From: Torreya grandis
Taxonomy: Eukaryota > Streptophyta > Pinopsida > Cupressales > Taxaceae
Direction of reading: 5' to 3'
Assembly (NCBI GenBank): GCA_037957365.1
Contig: JARHVA010000667.1
Span: 1,490,501 to 1,554,500 of the forward strand
Length of the DNA: 64,000 bases
How positions within the stretch are numbered: position 1 is the first letter of the stretch; each line of letters starts with the position of its first letter. The translations under genes and the position numbers were made by a program. The notes under the pieces were generated by a model, which saw nothing but the letters and a program-made list of their open reading frames with translations, was not told where the DNA came from and made no database searches. Positions 23,130 to 34,396 of this stretch are shown piece after piece.

Positions 23130-23990
23130 GGCAAGAAAATTATCAAGAATCCTATTAGAAAAGCAATAGAAACTTTTAATAAAATAATTACTAGCACCCC
23201 CATACATGTTTGTGTTATTTACAAATAATTACATTTTAAGCATTGTATGAAACTTTTTAATCAAGATGGAAATGACACATGCTAATAATTAATATAAAAA
23301 ATAAAGTCATTTGTAAAAAGAAAATGTGTGCAAATTATAACCAATCATTGAAGAATGGAATGTTTCCTAGATTTGAAACACCTAATAGTATTAGACAAAA
23401 TAAATGATTAAAAACTGTGCTTATGCTATCAGATCTTGGCGAAAGACTTATTGGACTGAGAATAACATTTGCACAGATAAGAGACTTGGGCTATAGTGAA
23501 CCACAAATTGGATTAAAAGGTCCAACTATCAATGTCCCATCGAATGTTTATAAAATTCAAAAAGCATTACCAAGATCTATAGACAAGAGAACAACAATTA
23601 TAATAGCTCTAAACAGATGATTATAATATAAAAATGCATGTGAACAAGGAGTTCTTCAGTCACAACTCATACTGAAAGCATTCAAAAAACTCTGCACAAG
23701 AAAATTGTACATTGTTCATAATGTCTAGATTAAGCTAGATTGGAAGCCACTCATAATTGATATTGTCATGGACAATGCAAATATTGATAATGTCTATAGC
23801 GAATCTAAAGCTGATACAAATAATGGAATGAGCATGTCTTCTAACACAGATGAAAGTTATTCTAATGACACCTTGGTGCATGGTTTTATAGACTCAACAT
23901 GTATTGTTGCATTATAAGATAAAGTGACTGCAATTGCATTAGTTAAATACAATCACCACTTGGCATTTTCAAAGACAAAGACTCTGAGGA
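23130..23990 (+). pseudogene. Helentron N-terminal conserved region
   Basis: Across several frames this reads RKAIETFNKIITSTPIHVCV, then LSDLGERLIGLRITFAQIRD followed by LGY, then GPTINVPSNVYKIQKALPRS and TIIIALNR, then TLVHGFIDST. This is the region found before the Helitron-like N-terminal/Rep domain in Helentron proteins (the 'LS.LEERLi..RiPFmqIR' and 'G.vvNVP.dv..iq..LPR' blocks, DUF6570-like). The central piece is open from 23417 to 23620. It probably binds DNA or contributes to Rep; its exact role is not established. Confidence 0.65.
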
Positions 23991-25190
23991 AATGAATTTT
24001 CCAACACTTTTCTTTGTAAATCCTCATGATGAATATTTTGTGAGGATATTTACATATAAAAAAATAGCACAAAAAGAACTGTCACATGTCAATCGTCAAT
24101 TTGCATATCATCTCACCAAATTATTTTTTAAATCAATAAAAACAATCACAGATCAAGTTGGAAAGACTATATGGGTTTGAATTAGAAAAGGACAACTAAA
24201 GGAGAGAAAGCTTCTAGCAAAGGATGTTAAATATAAACCAAACTTAGAAAAAATTCTTAAATCAAAAATTGGATATGTAGATTTCAAAAAAAATACACAT
24301 CTCCCTTGATTTCATGTGAGAAAAATTAATGTCTTTGCCATGAGATGCCAACTAGGACTACCAACATTTTTCCTAACTTTACAAGTGTCAAACATCGTTG
24401 GCAACCATTGATAGATGCATTGCAATAATTATATCTAAAGTATAGGGAAAAAATGCTAGAATTGACAAATTCAAAAAATCTAATGATGATTCCTTCCTTG
24501 AAAAAATAGATCTAATTGCATGCATACGTTATTATAGACATTGCATCAATGCACTAAGACACATGTTATGCAATGATGAATTTTTTTGGGTAAAATCAAC
24601 AATTATTTTTGCATAACTGATTTCAAAATAGAGGAAATTATCATGACCATTGGTTGGTGTGGATAAAAGATGCACCAATATATGAAAAGGATAAAAAAAT
24701 TAATGATTGTAGATTTTATAGACAAATACATAACTTGTAATACTGAAATTCTAGAAGATGATGTGGCAAAATTATATATACACCATCATACTAAGAGCTG
24801 TAAGATAAAATTAAAAAAAATTAGAGCTACAATTTTCTACAATTGTCAATGCAATAAAAAATAATATTTACACCCCCTGAAATAGCAAATGAAGTTATGA
24901 TTGTAGCATCAAAATAAATTTACCTGCTGCTAAGTACAAAATGATACACTGCATCAGATAACTTTAACACTTTTTTGTATGATTTGGGCATGATTGAGCC
25001 CCAATACCTAGAAACAATACAAGGCAAAATTACATAGCCTAATATTTACCTTGTCCACACACCATCATAAGTATGGAGCAACAGTTTTATAAAAAACATG
25101 TCAGGTTCATGGTAAGCCAATACAGATGAACAATTTATTTTAAATGCATATGTTATAGCAACATACTGTAACTCATATATAACAAAGAGA
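23990..25190 (+). pseudogene. Helitron Rep endonuclease domain (HUH, double Tyr)
   Basis: Broken pieces give NFPTLFFVNPHDEYFV, WV*IRKGQLKERKLLAKD, then LGLPTFFLTL, then ACIRYYRHCINALRHMLCND, all canonical for the Helitron-like N-terminal and Rep region. The HUH metal-binding motif is visible as Y-H-D-H-W at 24642-24650 within FQNRGNYHDHWLVWIKDAP. FIDKYITC and the Cys/His segment IHHHTKSC follow at 24715-24810. The double-tyrosine catalytic motif is read as Y-C-N-S-Y-I-T-K, with the tyrosine codons at 25164 and 25176. Rep nicks and ligates DNA during rolling-circle transposition through these tyrosines. All catalytic residues survive, but at least four frameshifts and several stops break the frame. 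Confidence 0.85.
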
Positions 25191-25319
25191 AATTCAAAAA
25201 CCACACATAATTTTATGCGAATACAAAAATAACATGAAACAACACACATAGATGTTATCTATATATTGCATACACTAGGAAATGCAATGCTAAAATATCA
25301 ACAAATGTCTACGTAGCAA

Positions 25320-25985
25320 GTTGTTAACTTGGTATTATTTTTGACATTAAACCATTGTTCAAAAACATGCATTTTTGTAAACACATCTTGCCTTGATGAA
25401 CAAACATTTATCATAAAACCCTCAATCCTTCTTACACATGAGTCAGATGATTCTAAAAATGTAATATGTCGATCTTTTATAGACTATTACATAGTGCATC
25501 ATGTTATCATTGACCATGTTTTCTTTGTTGAGTTTGTTTTTGAGTACCATTAAAATGGAAAGCCATTGAAAATGAAAAAAGTCATGTCATACGCTTTGTT
25601 AATTATAACAAACATCTTGAAATTGAAAATTATTACCTTGAATGGCTATTATTATATTTGCCATTTTGAAACGATGAAGATATATTGAAACAAGGTCTTA
25701 CATGGAAATAGGTATACAGTTCACAAGAAAATATCATAAATGATTCTTGGGGAAACATATAACATGTTTCCTATGAAATTGAATTTGATACCGTGAAAGC
25801 ATTAGACACTAGAATTTTTTCAAGCGAAGCAAAGGCCATGCAAGAGGAATATGATATGGACATGAAGTTTCTATTAACAAACTTTGTATCAAGTCAACAT
25901 AGTTCAAAACCATTTGAATTTCTCCTTCATCCATTTATTTCTAGCAACATTGAATACTGTAAACATAGATGTATGTTAAACTAAG
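25320..25985 (+). pseudogene. Rep-helicase linker region of the Helentron
   Basis: The open piece at 25329-25553 reads CIFVNTSCLDEQTFIIKPS, then ICRSFIDYYI and FFVEFVFEYH. This is the conserved stretch between Rep and helicase in Helentron proteins ('c.fvnTs.p.eR..i.k', 'd....DyY..Rp..le...la.F...Y'). It continues in broken frames to YNMFPMKLN and TRIFSSEAKAMQEEYDMDM. No catalytic role is known. It shows the Rep and helicase parts belonged to one long polyprotein. Confidence 0.6.
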
Positions 25986-27360
25986 AACAACAGGGAATTT
26001 TAAAAGAAAATACTTTTTAAAAAGGAAAAAATAAAAACAATATATTGTACCTATTTCTATCAAGATGCGCGGGCATGAGAAAGATGATCACTACAAATGT
26101 ATCTACGAAATGTTAATTTGCATTTACTCTCAAACTCTTAAAAGTGATCCATGCAAGCCAAATCATCTTATTATTGCATACACAGGAAAAGTTGCATACA
26201 ATGCAAGTGGAGTCACATTACATTCTTCATTTTTATTGCCATTTAACAAGTTATAACTTATTCCATTGAACAATGAACATCAAGATCTGCATTGTCCAAA
26301 CATTACAATCAATTATGCATAGTGATAATTGATGAGATCTCACTTGTAAGATCAAGAATGTTATATCACATTGATAAACGGTTATGTGACATAATGTAAA
26401 TACTGACTATGGTCTTTGGCAATGTTGACATGATCTTTTGTGGAGACTTTTATAAAGTGAATTTAATTTATGAACGATTATTTGATCTTTGAGTATCCAA
26501 AAATCAATAGCGAAATGATTTTATATTCTTTTTTACAAGAAAATGTAAATTGTGATCAACTGCAACAACCTATGCACCAAAAAGATGAAACTTTTGTCTC
26601 AATTCTAAATAGAATACAAACACACTCACATACAAAACATGATATAAAATATCTTAATAAAAGATATTTGTGACGATCACCAAATGATCATTTGTTTCCA
26701 TATAATTTTTACTTGAAGAATGATGTGGAAGCACACAAAAACAAAATGTTGGCTCTTGTTCTATACAAATAAATGGTTATCCATGAAATAGACAAAGAAG
26801 ACAATACATACATTGAAAGACAAGGATATGCTAATGTTATATGCCTACCAATAAAAACCATACTAAATCCTGACATGTTGATTGAACTTTTTGGTGGGAA
26901 TTATGTCATGCAAGATAGCCTTGTCAATGGTTCAGATGACATATTTAAACTATATAGCAAAGAACAAAATAATGACATTATTTGAGTTAAATTTAATGAT
27001 ATTAACATTATAAATTTTCAAAGAATAAAACATGTTCATATCCATAAAACCCATATTGATCCAGATTGGAATCCTATATTTCAAATCTCCAGACCACTTT
27101 GCATGCCTATTTACAAAAAAAATTAATAGTGTGAAGTCAATTTCCAGTCCAACTAGCATGTGCTCGCACAATACATAGGTTACAAGGTCTCACCATGGAA
27201 GGCATTGAATTCAAGGCACTTAGTTTGAGGAGACATGGATTCGTATAGACAACTCTTTCTTGTGTGAAAAGCATAGATTCATTATATTTTCTAGGTCCGC
27301 TTACGAGAAAAAACTTTATAGCTTATAATAAAATCTCTATTAAAATGTCAAGACTAGAAT
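25986..27360 (+). pseudogene. Pif1-family helicase domain of the Helentron
   Basis: EQQGIL is followed by the Walker A site, here degraded to RCAGMRKM (expected G.AGTGKS) at ~26064-26090. Then come AYTGKVAYNASGVTLHSSF, Walker B VIIDEISLVRSRML at 26322, VDMIFCGDFYKV, NCDQLQQPMHQKD, YANVICLPIKTI and LVNGSDDIFKLY. Near the C-terminus is the hallmark FPVQLACARTIHRLQGLTME (about 27142-27202), followed by TLSCVKSIDSLYFLGPL. Pif1 helicases unwind DNA 5' to 3'; in Helitrons the helicase is fused to Rep. Loss of the Walker A residues and many stops make it inactive. Confidence 0.88.
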
Positions 27361-27419
27361 AAAATTCAAAATAGAAGTTTGAACATAACCTCCGATCAAA
27401 TCTATTGCCTTCATCTATT

Positions 27420-28030
27420 ATTATATGTTCCTTGAATAGTCAAAGCCTTAATCCCTATTTGGAAGACATTATCAACGACCATGACTTGATGAGATGTTAT
27501 ATGTTATGTTTATAATAAACATATGTTGCATCTGGAAATTGATTTAATCTTAACTCAAACTTCTTGACCTGCAACTTAGTGTATAATTTCCATGGTATCA
27601 TGATATGTGTACAAAATCATGTGATTGCCTTGCACCTAATGTAATATTTTGTAGATGAAGTAGAAGCATTAATAATAAATGCCACAATACGAGAACATGA
27701 ATTTGTAATTGGTAATATCTATGCATCTCCATCTAGTTACATCTTAAATATCATCAATGTTATTTGAAAGGCACTATTAAATGCAAATACATCCAATGGA
27801 ATATACATAATAAGAGACTTTAACATTGACATGTATATTTTTAATAAATCAACTATACTACTTGAAAAGCATATGTCAGCTTCCAATATGCATTTCCTAC
27901 CACATAAACATAAGAAACATACGAATAAAATCATATATCATGTTCAGTCAAATAGTACAAAACAAACTGCTCAGACTATAACAATAAAAGCATATTAATC
28001 TAATCATAATGCCATCTATGTGGCCATAAA
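27420..28030 (+). pseudogene. EEP (AP-endonuclease-like) domain of the Helentron
   Basis: After the helicase, the frame resumes with LNSQSLNPYLEDIINDHDLM and RCYMLCL, the start of the endonuclease/exonuclease/phosphatase fold (strand before the catalytic Glu; the Glu itself is not preserved). It continues EFVIGNIYASPS, then IIRDFNIDM (the GDFN motif with Gly changed to Arg), SASNMHFLPHKHKKHTNKI, and finally SNHNAIYVAI (the SDH motif with Asp changed to Asn). An EEP domain behind the helicase separates Helentrons/Helitron2 from canonical plant Helitrons. Mutated catalytic residues and at least three stops show it is dead. Confidence 0.75.
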
Positions 28031-28600
28031 TAATAATACTTAATCATTGGGATTTAAAATAAGTCAATGATCATAATTATTTTATTTTTTTTCAAAGCCA
28101 TTTTCCTGTGCACAACTTTAGCTTATGTTGATTGCATTTGTATATGCACAACTCAAAAGAAAGAATGTTGTTTCAGCTATTTAATTGATTTGGTGCTTAA
28201 ACATTGTGTCTGGGTTTTTTCATTGCATATTTCTCATGTATAAAACTATAATTTATGTTTATTTATTTTATGTTTAGCACATATAAGAAAAGAACGAACA
28301 TTCTATTTCAACAAATCAAGGAGAAGACATGGAATCAGAAAAAAAATATTTCAAACCAAGAAAAAGAATCTATTTTATATGGTGTAAACTAGATAAGTTA
28401 GTATCAACAACTACAAAAATGGTGACCCATGAATCATTTTCTACTTTCTATTTATTAGATCTGGAATGCATCTTTTGTTGGGCAAAAAAATGTTAAAATT
28501 TTCACTTTGTTTTTATCATTATGTTTTTTAAAATGGAAAAAAATCATTTCTTTCTTATTTTTCCAACGCACACACATAAGTAACTTCTTCATGCAAAATA

Positions 28601-29131
28601 TTGGAGATTTGTGTTGGGAAAAACGTTACTGCATTTGAGGGGGATATTCTAACAGTTTATGGACCTATTCATGTTGTAAATTCTAATTCCCTGATTAAGG
28701 TAGAGATATTGCATATTGACTTGGTCGATGTTCATGGACAAATGACAATAACAATGAATATTAGTAGCAAATTAATTCAAAAATTTAAAACACACACACA
28801 CACACATATATATGGGCAAAAGTATTCGGGTTTCAATTTCTTCATCAAGGAAAAAATAAAATATAGAAGAGGGGATGATGCCTTCTGCATAGTGTTGATT
28901 ATAGAATCAAATATGCAAAACATATCTATGATTTGTAAAAGATGTAAACTTATGCCTGATTGTGCAATTGTTGATTTAATAGACTTAGATGATTCATTTT
29001 CAATTGGCTTGTTTGGATCCTTGATCACTAGTTGCCAACAAACAAATACTCGATTTAATTTGTATGTCAAGGATGGTGAAACTAAATACAATTATGCAAT
29101 TGTGAGCCCCACCTTTTTTTCCTTTTTATAA
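28601..29131 (+). pseudogene. RPA-like ssDNA-binding protein, N-terminal/central OB folds
   Basis: A 176-codon open frame without stops. It has ICVGKNVTAFEGDILTVYG, a central FFIKEKIKYRRGDDAFCIVL, and FSIGLFGSLITSCQQTNTRF followed by NLYVKDGETKYN. These are blocks I associate with RPA large-subunit-like proteins carried by plant Helitrons (OB folds that coat single-stranded DNA). A CA microsatellite at 28790-28806 lies inside the frame and encodes a THTHTH insertion. The frame starts 570 bp after the EEP domain, so this was a separate gene of the transposon. The ATG at 28601 is the first available; the true N-terminus may lie in a preceding exon. Confidence 0.65.
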
Positions 29132-29199
29132 ATTGTATTTTTATTATATTATGTTTTTTAATTTATTATTTAACTACAAACTAGTTTATTTTAGATTCA

Positions 29200-29860
29200 A
29201 CTTGGCAAATAGTATCAACAACTTTGCCATGCAATTCAAGACTAGCTAATATCAAAAAATACCCTATCTACATTTCAAAAACATCATACGAAAAGGCCCA
29301 AAAGTTTCTCGTACACTTCGTGTGAATTCTATATCTTTCATTGAACCATTGGCTAATGAAACCTCAAAAAAATATTTGCAAACGATCATTAGAGCAAAGA
29401 TCGTGGCTTTTTCTCTCTTTTTTTTCCATTAACATGGAAAAAAATTTAAATTTAAAAAAAAAAAACCATTTGATACAAACATCTATAGGTAGTAGGAATT
29501 TTAAAAGCGAAAGACATTTATTCATCTCCTTTTCATCCAATATGTAATTCTTACCACCATGTAATTTTATCAAAGGATCTTGAACATGATGACTATTTGC
29601 TTTGTCCAAGATGTCCACTGAATTTAAGACATTTGTTTGTTTATGCATTGACTTGCAATGTCTTTACAAAAGAAGGAAAGATCGAGTGCATATTAAATAA
29701 ACCTTTGCTTGAGACTATACTTACAGAACTGATACCAATATCCTTCGACCAATATAAACAAGATATTTCAGCAACTATTTTTCTATTACACAAATTTCAA
29801 TTCTACAACATAGTCACAATCACAATGGACGGTACCATTCTTGATATTAAATGTAAATGA
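29200..29860 (+). pseudogene. RPA-like protein, C-terminal part
   Basis: In broken frames the sequence continues the RPA-like gene: KYPIYISKTSYEKAQKFLVH, SISFIEPLANETSKKYLQT, then, from 29597, a piece reading LCPRCPLNLRHLFVYALTCN (a C-x2-C motif suggesting the zinc ribbon of RPA C-terminal domains), VFTKEGKIECILN and TMDGTILDIKC. The preceding ~70 bp (29127-29194) look like an intron or spacer. A run of ~10 A at 29452 breaks the frame. The ending at 29860 (TGA) is natural for the piece. Confidence 0.55.
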
Positions 29861-30300
29861 AGACAACTTCTAGTCTAGTAAGATCGTTAAAATCTTGTCT
29901 CGCAAATATGTTTTTATCATTCAAAATATTGTTCCTGCCTTTTGCTAATATAGTTGTTTCTTATTTTGTTGGCTTCAGGAAAAGACCATAGTTTAAAGAC
30001 ATGGCATCACAACTCTTTGAAATACCAATACTTATGCTAGCTACTTTCACCGTTCATGTTATAGACAACATTACTATAAACTTATTCCACATTTATATTA
30101 ACCAATTGAAACTTCCTTTTGTTTTGCCTTTGTTACTATAACAAAAACTAAATAAATAGTTAATACATACAAAAACTAAATAAAAAGGATATTGATACGT
30201 TGCATGGTACTTTCCTATTTACATGAAAATGTAAAGAAAAACAAGGAAAAAAAAAAAAAAAAAACATATAATATTTGATATATATCTTATTGTATATTTT
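29861..30300. other. No gene seen; poly-A run
   Basis: AT-rich spacer with an ~18-A tract at 30247-30264. The tract is not clearly the tail of a retroposon, since no upstream retroposon body or flanking duplication was found. Confidence 0.4.
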
Positions 30301-31004
30301 CAATTTCTGACTTGGATTTATTTATAAGCATATAACAATGAAACAACTTTCAAGATATTGAATGTGTTGTCTTGACAAAAGTTTGGGATTATGGAGGCAA
30401 CAATGTATTCTTTTCCTGATACTAGTTTCTAATTCTTAAGTATGAGAAATTGATCCTTAAAATTGAACAGTTCTTTGAAATTCAATCACAATATGAATAG
30501 CTAGTAACAAAGGTAAATGAATATTCTTAAGAGAAACACAATTGGGAGTAACTCAGGCCTAGGTTAGTTGAATTTCCAAATTTTCCTTCTATTAATTTTT
30601 TTGAAAAAGGATTAATCAATGAAGATGATATTGTCTATTATATTCAATTTTTTTGGGCCACCAAATTTAGAATCTAGACCCTTCAAGAATGTGTTCAAAA
30701 ATTCAATAATGCAAGGTCACTTGGAAGTGACACAATGATGGAGATCAACACTGAAGTCAAGAAGTTAGATTGTCATTTTTTCAATGATAAGGATCAAGAG
30801 GGAAATATGATTTCAATTGAGACTAGTTTCAATTTCTGACTTGGATTTATTTATGAGCATATAACAATGAAACAACTTTCAAGATATTGAATGTGTTGTC
30901 TTGACAAAAGTTTGGGATTATGGAGGCAGCAATGTATTCTTTTCCTGATACTAGTTTCTAATTCTTAAGTATGAGAAATTGATCCTTAAAATTGAACAGT
31001 TCTT
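30301..31004. repeat. Direct repeat, 175 bp copies 529 bp apart
   Basis: 30301-30475 and 30830-31004 are the same sequence from CAATTTCTGACTTGG to AACAGTTCTT, with two substitutions seen (A/G near +26 and near +111). The near identity shows a recent duplication within an otherwise old region. The second copy begins inside the end of the coding-like fragment at 30552-30839. Confidence 0.9.
30552..30839 (+). pseudogene. Coding-like gene fragment, unidentified
   Basis: Ninety-five codons in one frame with a single in-frame TAG: LRPRLVEFPNFPSINFFEKG, then LINEDDIVYYIQFFWATKF, then LQECVQKFNNARSLGSD, then EVKKLDCHFFNDKDQEGNM. Amino-acid use looks like a soluble protein rather than noise, but I do not recognise it. 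It lies among other captured exon fragments on the same strand. Confidence 0.4.
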
Positions 31005-31572
31005 GGGATTCAAATTTGTATGGTACCAAATTAATCCATACCAGCCATGGCATCATCTAGATATGCTTTACATCACATAATTTCTTTAACATTGACAGCA
31101 TGCCTTCTAATTACTATAGAGGCAATATTGCTTCAGATAGTGAGACTTAGGTTAAAACGAATAAAGTTCCCTATTGAACAAATTGTCAAAATGTAAGATA
31201 TTCAGTACTTTGCAAATTTTGATTTTTAGTCATATGTTGCCTCAAATTTGTCATTTTTGATAGTTGTAAGATTTGGTTTGCAATTACTACTTCATATTTT
31301 TTAATCAAATGTCATGATACTCAGTATTATATGAAAATTGTATCTAGATCCTTATGTGATTTCTAATAATTGTGTAGTTTAATTTGCAATTTCTACACCA
31401 TTTTTTGATCGAACATCATGGTGACCAGTATTATAGCCAAAATGACAGTAATAAAGACAATATTTATGAATAATTAATTGTCTACTTAGCTCCAAAGCTC
31501 GTGTGTTAGGCGGTACAGTGCATAATTTGAGAGTCGAGGCACACAGTAAAATTGTTCTGACCAAGAGATACA

Positions 31573-31641
31573 TCTGAAGTTATTTTGAAGACAATGAGCA
31601 AAGCAATTAGTAAGACAGTGACAATTGAAGAGATTACTAAG
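31573..31641 (+). pseudogene. Alba-family protein exon fragment
   Basis: Twenty-three codons read SEVILKTMSKAISKTVTIEE followed by ITK and end exactly at a splice donor (AAG|GTACGA). This matches the core of plant Alba DNA/RNA-binding proteins, where the block is EvvlK.MGkAI.KTVTi.EliK followed by RRI. Alba proteins bind nucleic acids in chromatin and RNP particles. Only this exon is visible: the next part (RRIPGLHQ-like) is not found downstream, and upstream sequence (31480-31570) is too changed to read. A short fragment ending at a donor is what a captured genomic piece would leave. Confidence 0.65.
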
Positions 31642-32374
31642 GTACGAAAATGGATCCTATAAATTTTTATGTTAAACAATATTGGAGATTAGTTAAATTT
31701 ATATGATTCATTGTAATGCTAATGATATTCATGACATATCAAGAGTGTGATTCATCGAATCCTATACCTATAGAAAATTCTCTATGAAAATTAGTCGTTG
31801 CACTTTCCAACTTACCATAGAATGATGATGTTATTTATAGCTAAATCTAATCTCTTTTTATCCACCACCTATAACAACAAAATGTTCCTAGTCTAATTTC
31901 TCAAGGTCAGTAAGAAACAAATTGTGTATTGTCTGCTCACATTTTGCATTGTGTGATATTTTTTGAGTTGAAATGTTCCGTGTCTATCCATGCATTTTAG
32001 CTGTAGAAACATTGGTGTTTTATGCCATAATTATTCGAAAGAAATGTCATTATGCTTACTTGCTTAGCATATTTAATATATCTGGTAGATTCTTTGTTAA
32101 CAGCCACTTTTACCTTAGAATCCTTTTTTCTTTTCTATATCAATAACAATTCAAAATGGAGAGCTGATTGACTGAACGAACCGATCAGAATAAAAGGCTA
32201 TTTGTTATCTTTTGTAAATGCTTGCTTGTGCTATTTTCTTAGTGATTATTTTGAAAAGAGGATGACTGATGCTTTACCATAAACTTGTTGACCAAGTTGT
32301 GTTTTTAATAACATAAGTTATTGTTGTAAAAGTCTGAAGATGCGAATGTGGAAAATAAATAATAGAATAGAATA
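31642..32374. other. No gene seen
   Basis: AT-rich; probably intron-like sequence of captured fragments. No supported exon. Confidence 0.35.
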
Positions 32375-32660
32375 ACACATGTATGTTATTAATATTATGA
32401 GTCAAAAATTACCTTTCGAAGAAAAAGTTTCTTGCTATACAAAATCTCACCGTACTAGCATTCCTTGCAGTTGCTTGTGAATAGAAGATGAACATGTCAA
32501 CTGAGATGCTAACCAGGACACATGTATGTTATTAATATTATGAGTCAAAAATTACTTTTCGAAGAAAAAGTTTCTTGCTATACAAGATCTCACCGTACTA
32601 GCATTCCTTGCAGTTGCGTGTGAATAGAAGATGAACATGTCAACTGAGATGCTAACCAGG
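32375..32660. repeat. Tandem duplication, 143 bp x 2
   Basis: Units 32375-32517 and 32518-32660 both start ACACATGTATGTTATTAA and end GATGCTAACCAGG. Only about three substitutions separate them, so this is a recent duplication. Confidence 0.9.
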
Positions 32661-32900
32661 TCCTTACCTCATCATTTGAGAGTTGTCTTGACTCTTTTTT
32701 TTTTTTTTTTTTTTATAGCTCATTTTGCTTGGTTACATAATATTTTCTTGTGTCAAGAAGATTTCCTTTTATAAATAGTTCTTGCAGCTTCTAGTTTGAT
32801 ATGCAAAAAGAAACATAGAGAGACGTAAGTGTTTTTGAGATAAATATGTAATTGACTTGTTTATTTCAATCAACATTATTGGAAATTCCTCTCTCAACAG

Positions 32901-33477
32901 AAAATTTAAAAAGCTAAAGTTGCAGAAATGGAAGCTAGATTGAAAGATGACATACTACAGGAAGTTGCACGGTAATATCCTTCTCTTGAATAATCTTCTA
33001 GATTGCTTTTGAGTTCTATTACTTGATATTATAGGTTATTTTATGTAATATTACATGTGGAATTCCTTCTAATATTATTTTTGCTTATGTTTCCTTTGGT
33101 TATTTCTTTGACAGTTACACAAATAAAATTCTTGTCACCAAACATGAGTTATCAGATGGTCAAATGGTGGACCAGTGGGAAACATTTGGTGAATGCTCTG
33201 TGCAGACTCCATTAAAGGTACATATGACTATTTTTTATTACATTTGACCGTAAGTTTACTATAAATTACCTATTTAAGACTTACTTTTCAGGAATGTTTA
33301 GATCTAGGAAAATAAGGTTACCTTGTTGTTACAGATGATAAATCACCCAAAGATCATGCCTTTGACTTGATGGTGTCTATAGATGCATTGTCTGCTAATT
33401 TAGATCTAGAAGATAATTATGTTGTGCATCACAAGGAGAACAATTATTTAGGCCAAATAAATGTGGACTACCATTAG
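32901..33477 (+). pseudogene. Three-exon gene fragment, unidentified (copy 1)
   Basis: Three exon-like blocks join in frame with good GT..AG borders. They are 32901-32971 (71 bp, ends VAEMEARLKDDILQEVA then CG|GTAATA), 33115-33217 (103 bp, YTNKILVTKHELSDGQMVDQ then WETFGECSVQTPLK|GTACAT) and 33292-33477 (ECLDLGK*GYLVV, then SPKDHAFDLMVSIDALSANL, then a stop). Joining 1 to 2 completes an Arg codon and keeps the frame, strong evidence of a real spliced gene. One TAA interrupts exon 3. I cannot name the protein. A second, partly deleted copy lies at 41233-41510. Confidence 0.6.
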
Positions 33478-34396
33478 TATAATATCTATACATTTGATAG
33501 TTACTTTATTCCAGGTACAAAGCTATCATGGCAATAATTTGTAAGGTTAAGGCAATCTATTTTTCCCTGAGATTTTAAAAAAAAATGCCACTGAACTTCT
33601 TAAAGAATTGGCACGACTATATTAGTAGGCACACTCTTGGCTATGATTTTGCAAAATTGCTTTGTTTGACCTTGACAAGTTGACACAGTCTAAGAAAGCA
33701 AGAAAAGAGTAAATTTTCTCCCCAGCATATGTAATTGACTACATTTTCTTTGAAATGAAGCATTCAGATACAGAAGAAGAACGGTTGCACGATTAACATG
33801 GAGTCATACCCACCTTAGCACTATAAGAATATATAAGTATCAATTATATTCCGACAGTAGTCCTTAATAGAAAAAATATGAACACTAATATTATATTGAA
33901 TATGCAACTAATTCAAGGCAAAAGAGTGTATGAAATCCTCTGCTCTTTCAGGTTAAAAAGTGACATGTTTACTAAAAGCATACTACAACAACAGAGCTGA
34001 TATAAACCATTTTTCTGCATATTAATAGTGGTGCAAAGCATTTGTTTGAATATTGTCTATAAACTAGAAACCAGTTTATCACTTTTAAGGTGTTAGTGCA
34101 TCTATGTTTATGATTTTTAAGTTGTTAAGGCATCCAAGTTTATGATTTTGAAGTTTTTACTTCATTTGACTTTATGATATTTAAATTGTTATTGCATATG
34201 GTTATGTGAACTAAATCAATTATCTGACTTGTGGCTGTTTTTGGTAGTTTCTATTATCACTAATTCAAGAAAAGGTTTGCATGTTCTTTCTATCTTCTTA
34301 TTTTCTCTTTTCAATGAATTTGTATATTTTATATGTGGAATTAGCTTGAAACAATGAGTTTTATGGGTATACTGTTTTTTTTTTTTGGATGTGCAG

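Larger units (their letters stand above)
21892..29860 (+). mobile_element. Helentron/Helitron2-type rolling-circle transposon, decayed
   Basis: One strand carries, in order, two OTU-like domains (21892-23058), a conserved N-terminal region (23130-23990), a Rep domain with HUH and YxxxY motifs (23990-25190), a Pif1-type helicase (25960-27360), an EEP endonuclease domain (27420-28030) and an RPA-like gene (28601-29860). Rep plus Pif1 helicase defines Helitrons; the added OTU and EEP domains define the Helentron/Helitron2 branch. RPA genes are known mainly from plant Helitrons. Many stops and frameshifts show it is inactive. Terminal sequences (TC.., CTRR or the short Helentron terminal repeats) could not be placed, so the bounds are those of the coding relics. 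Confidence 0.85.

Noticed and set aside
28777..29091. 104-codon minus-strand open frame
   Set aside because: Antisense shadow of the RPA-like frame, which has recognisable blocks on the + strand.
30247..30264. A-rich tract as the tail of a retroposon
   Set aside because: No retroposon body upstream and no matching target duplication. The T-run at 32697-32714 was rejected for the same reason.
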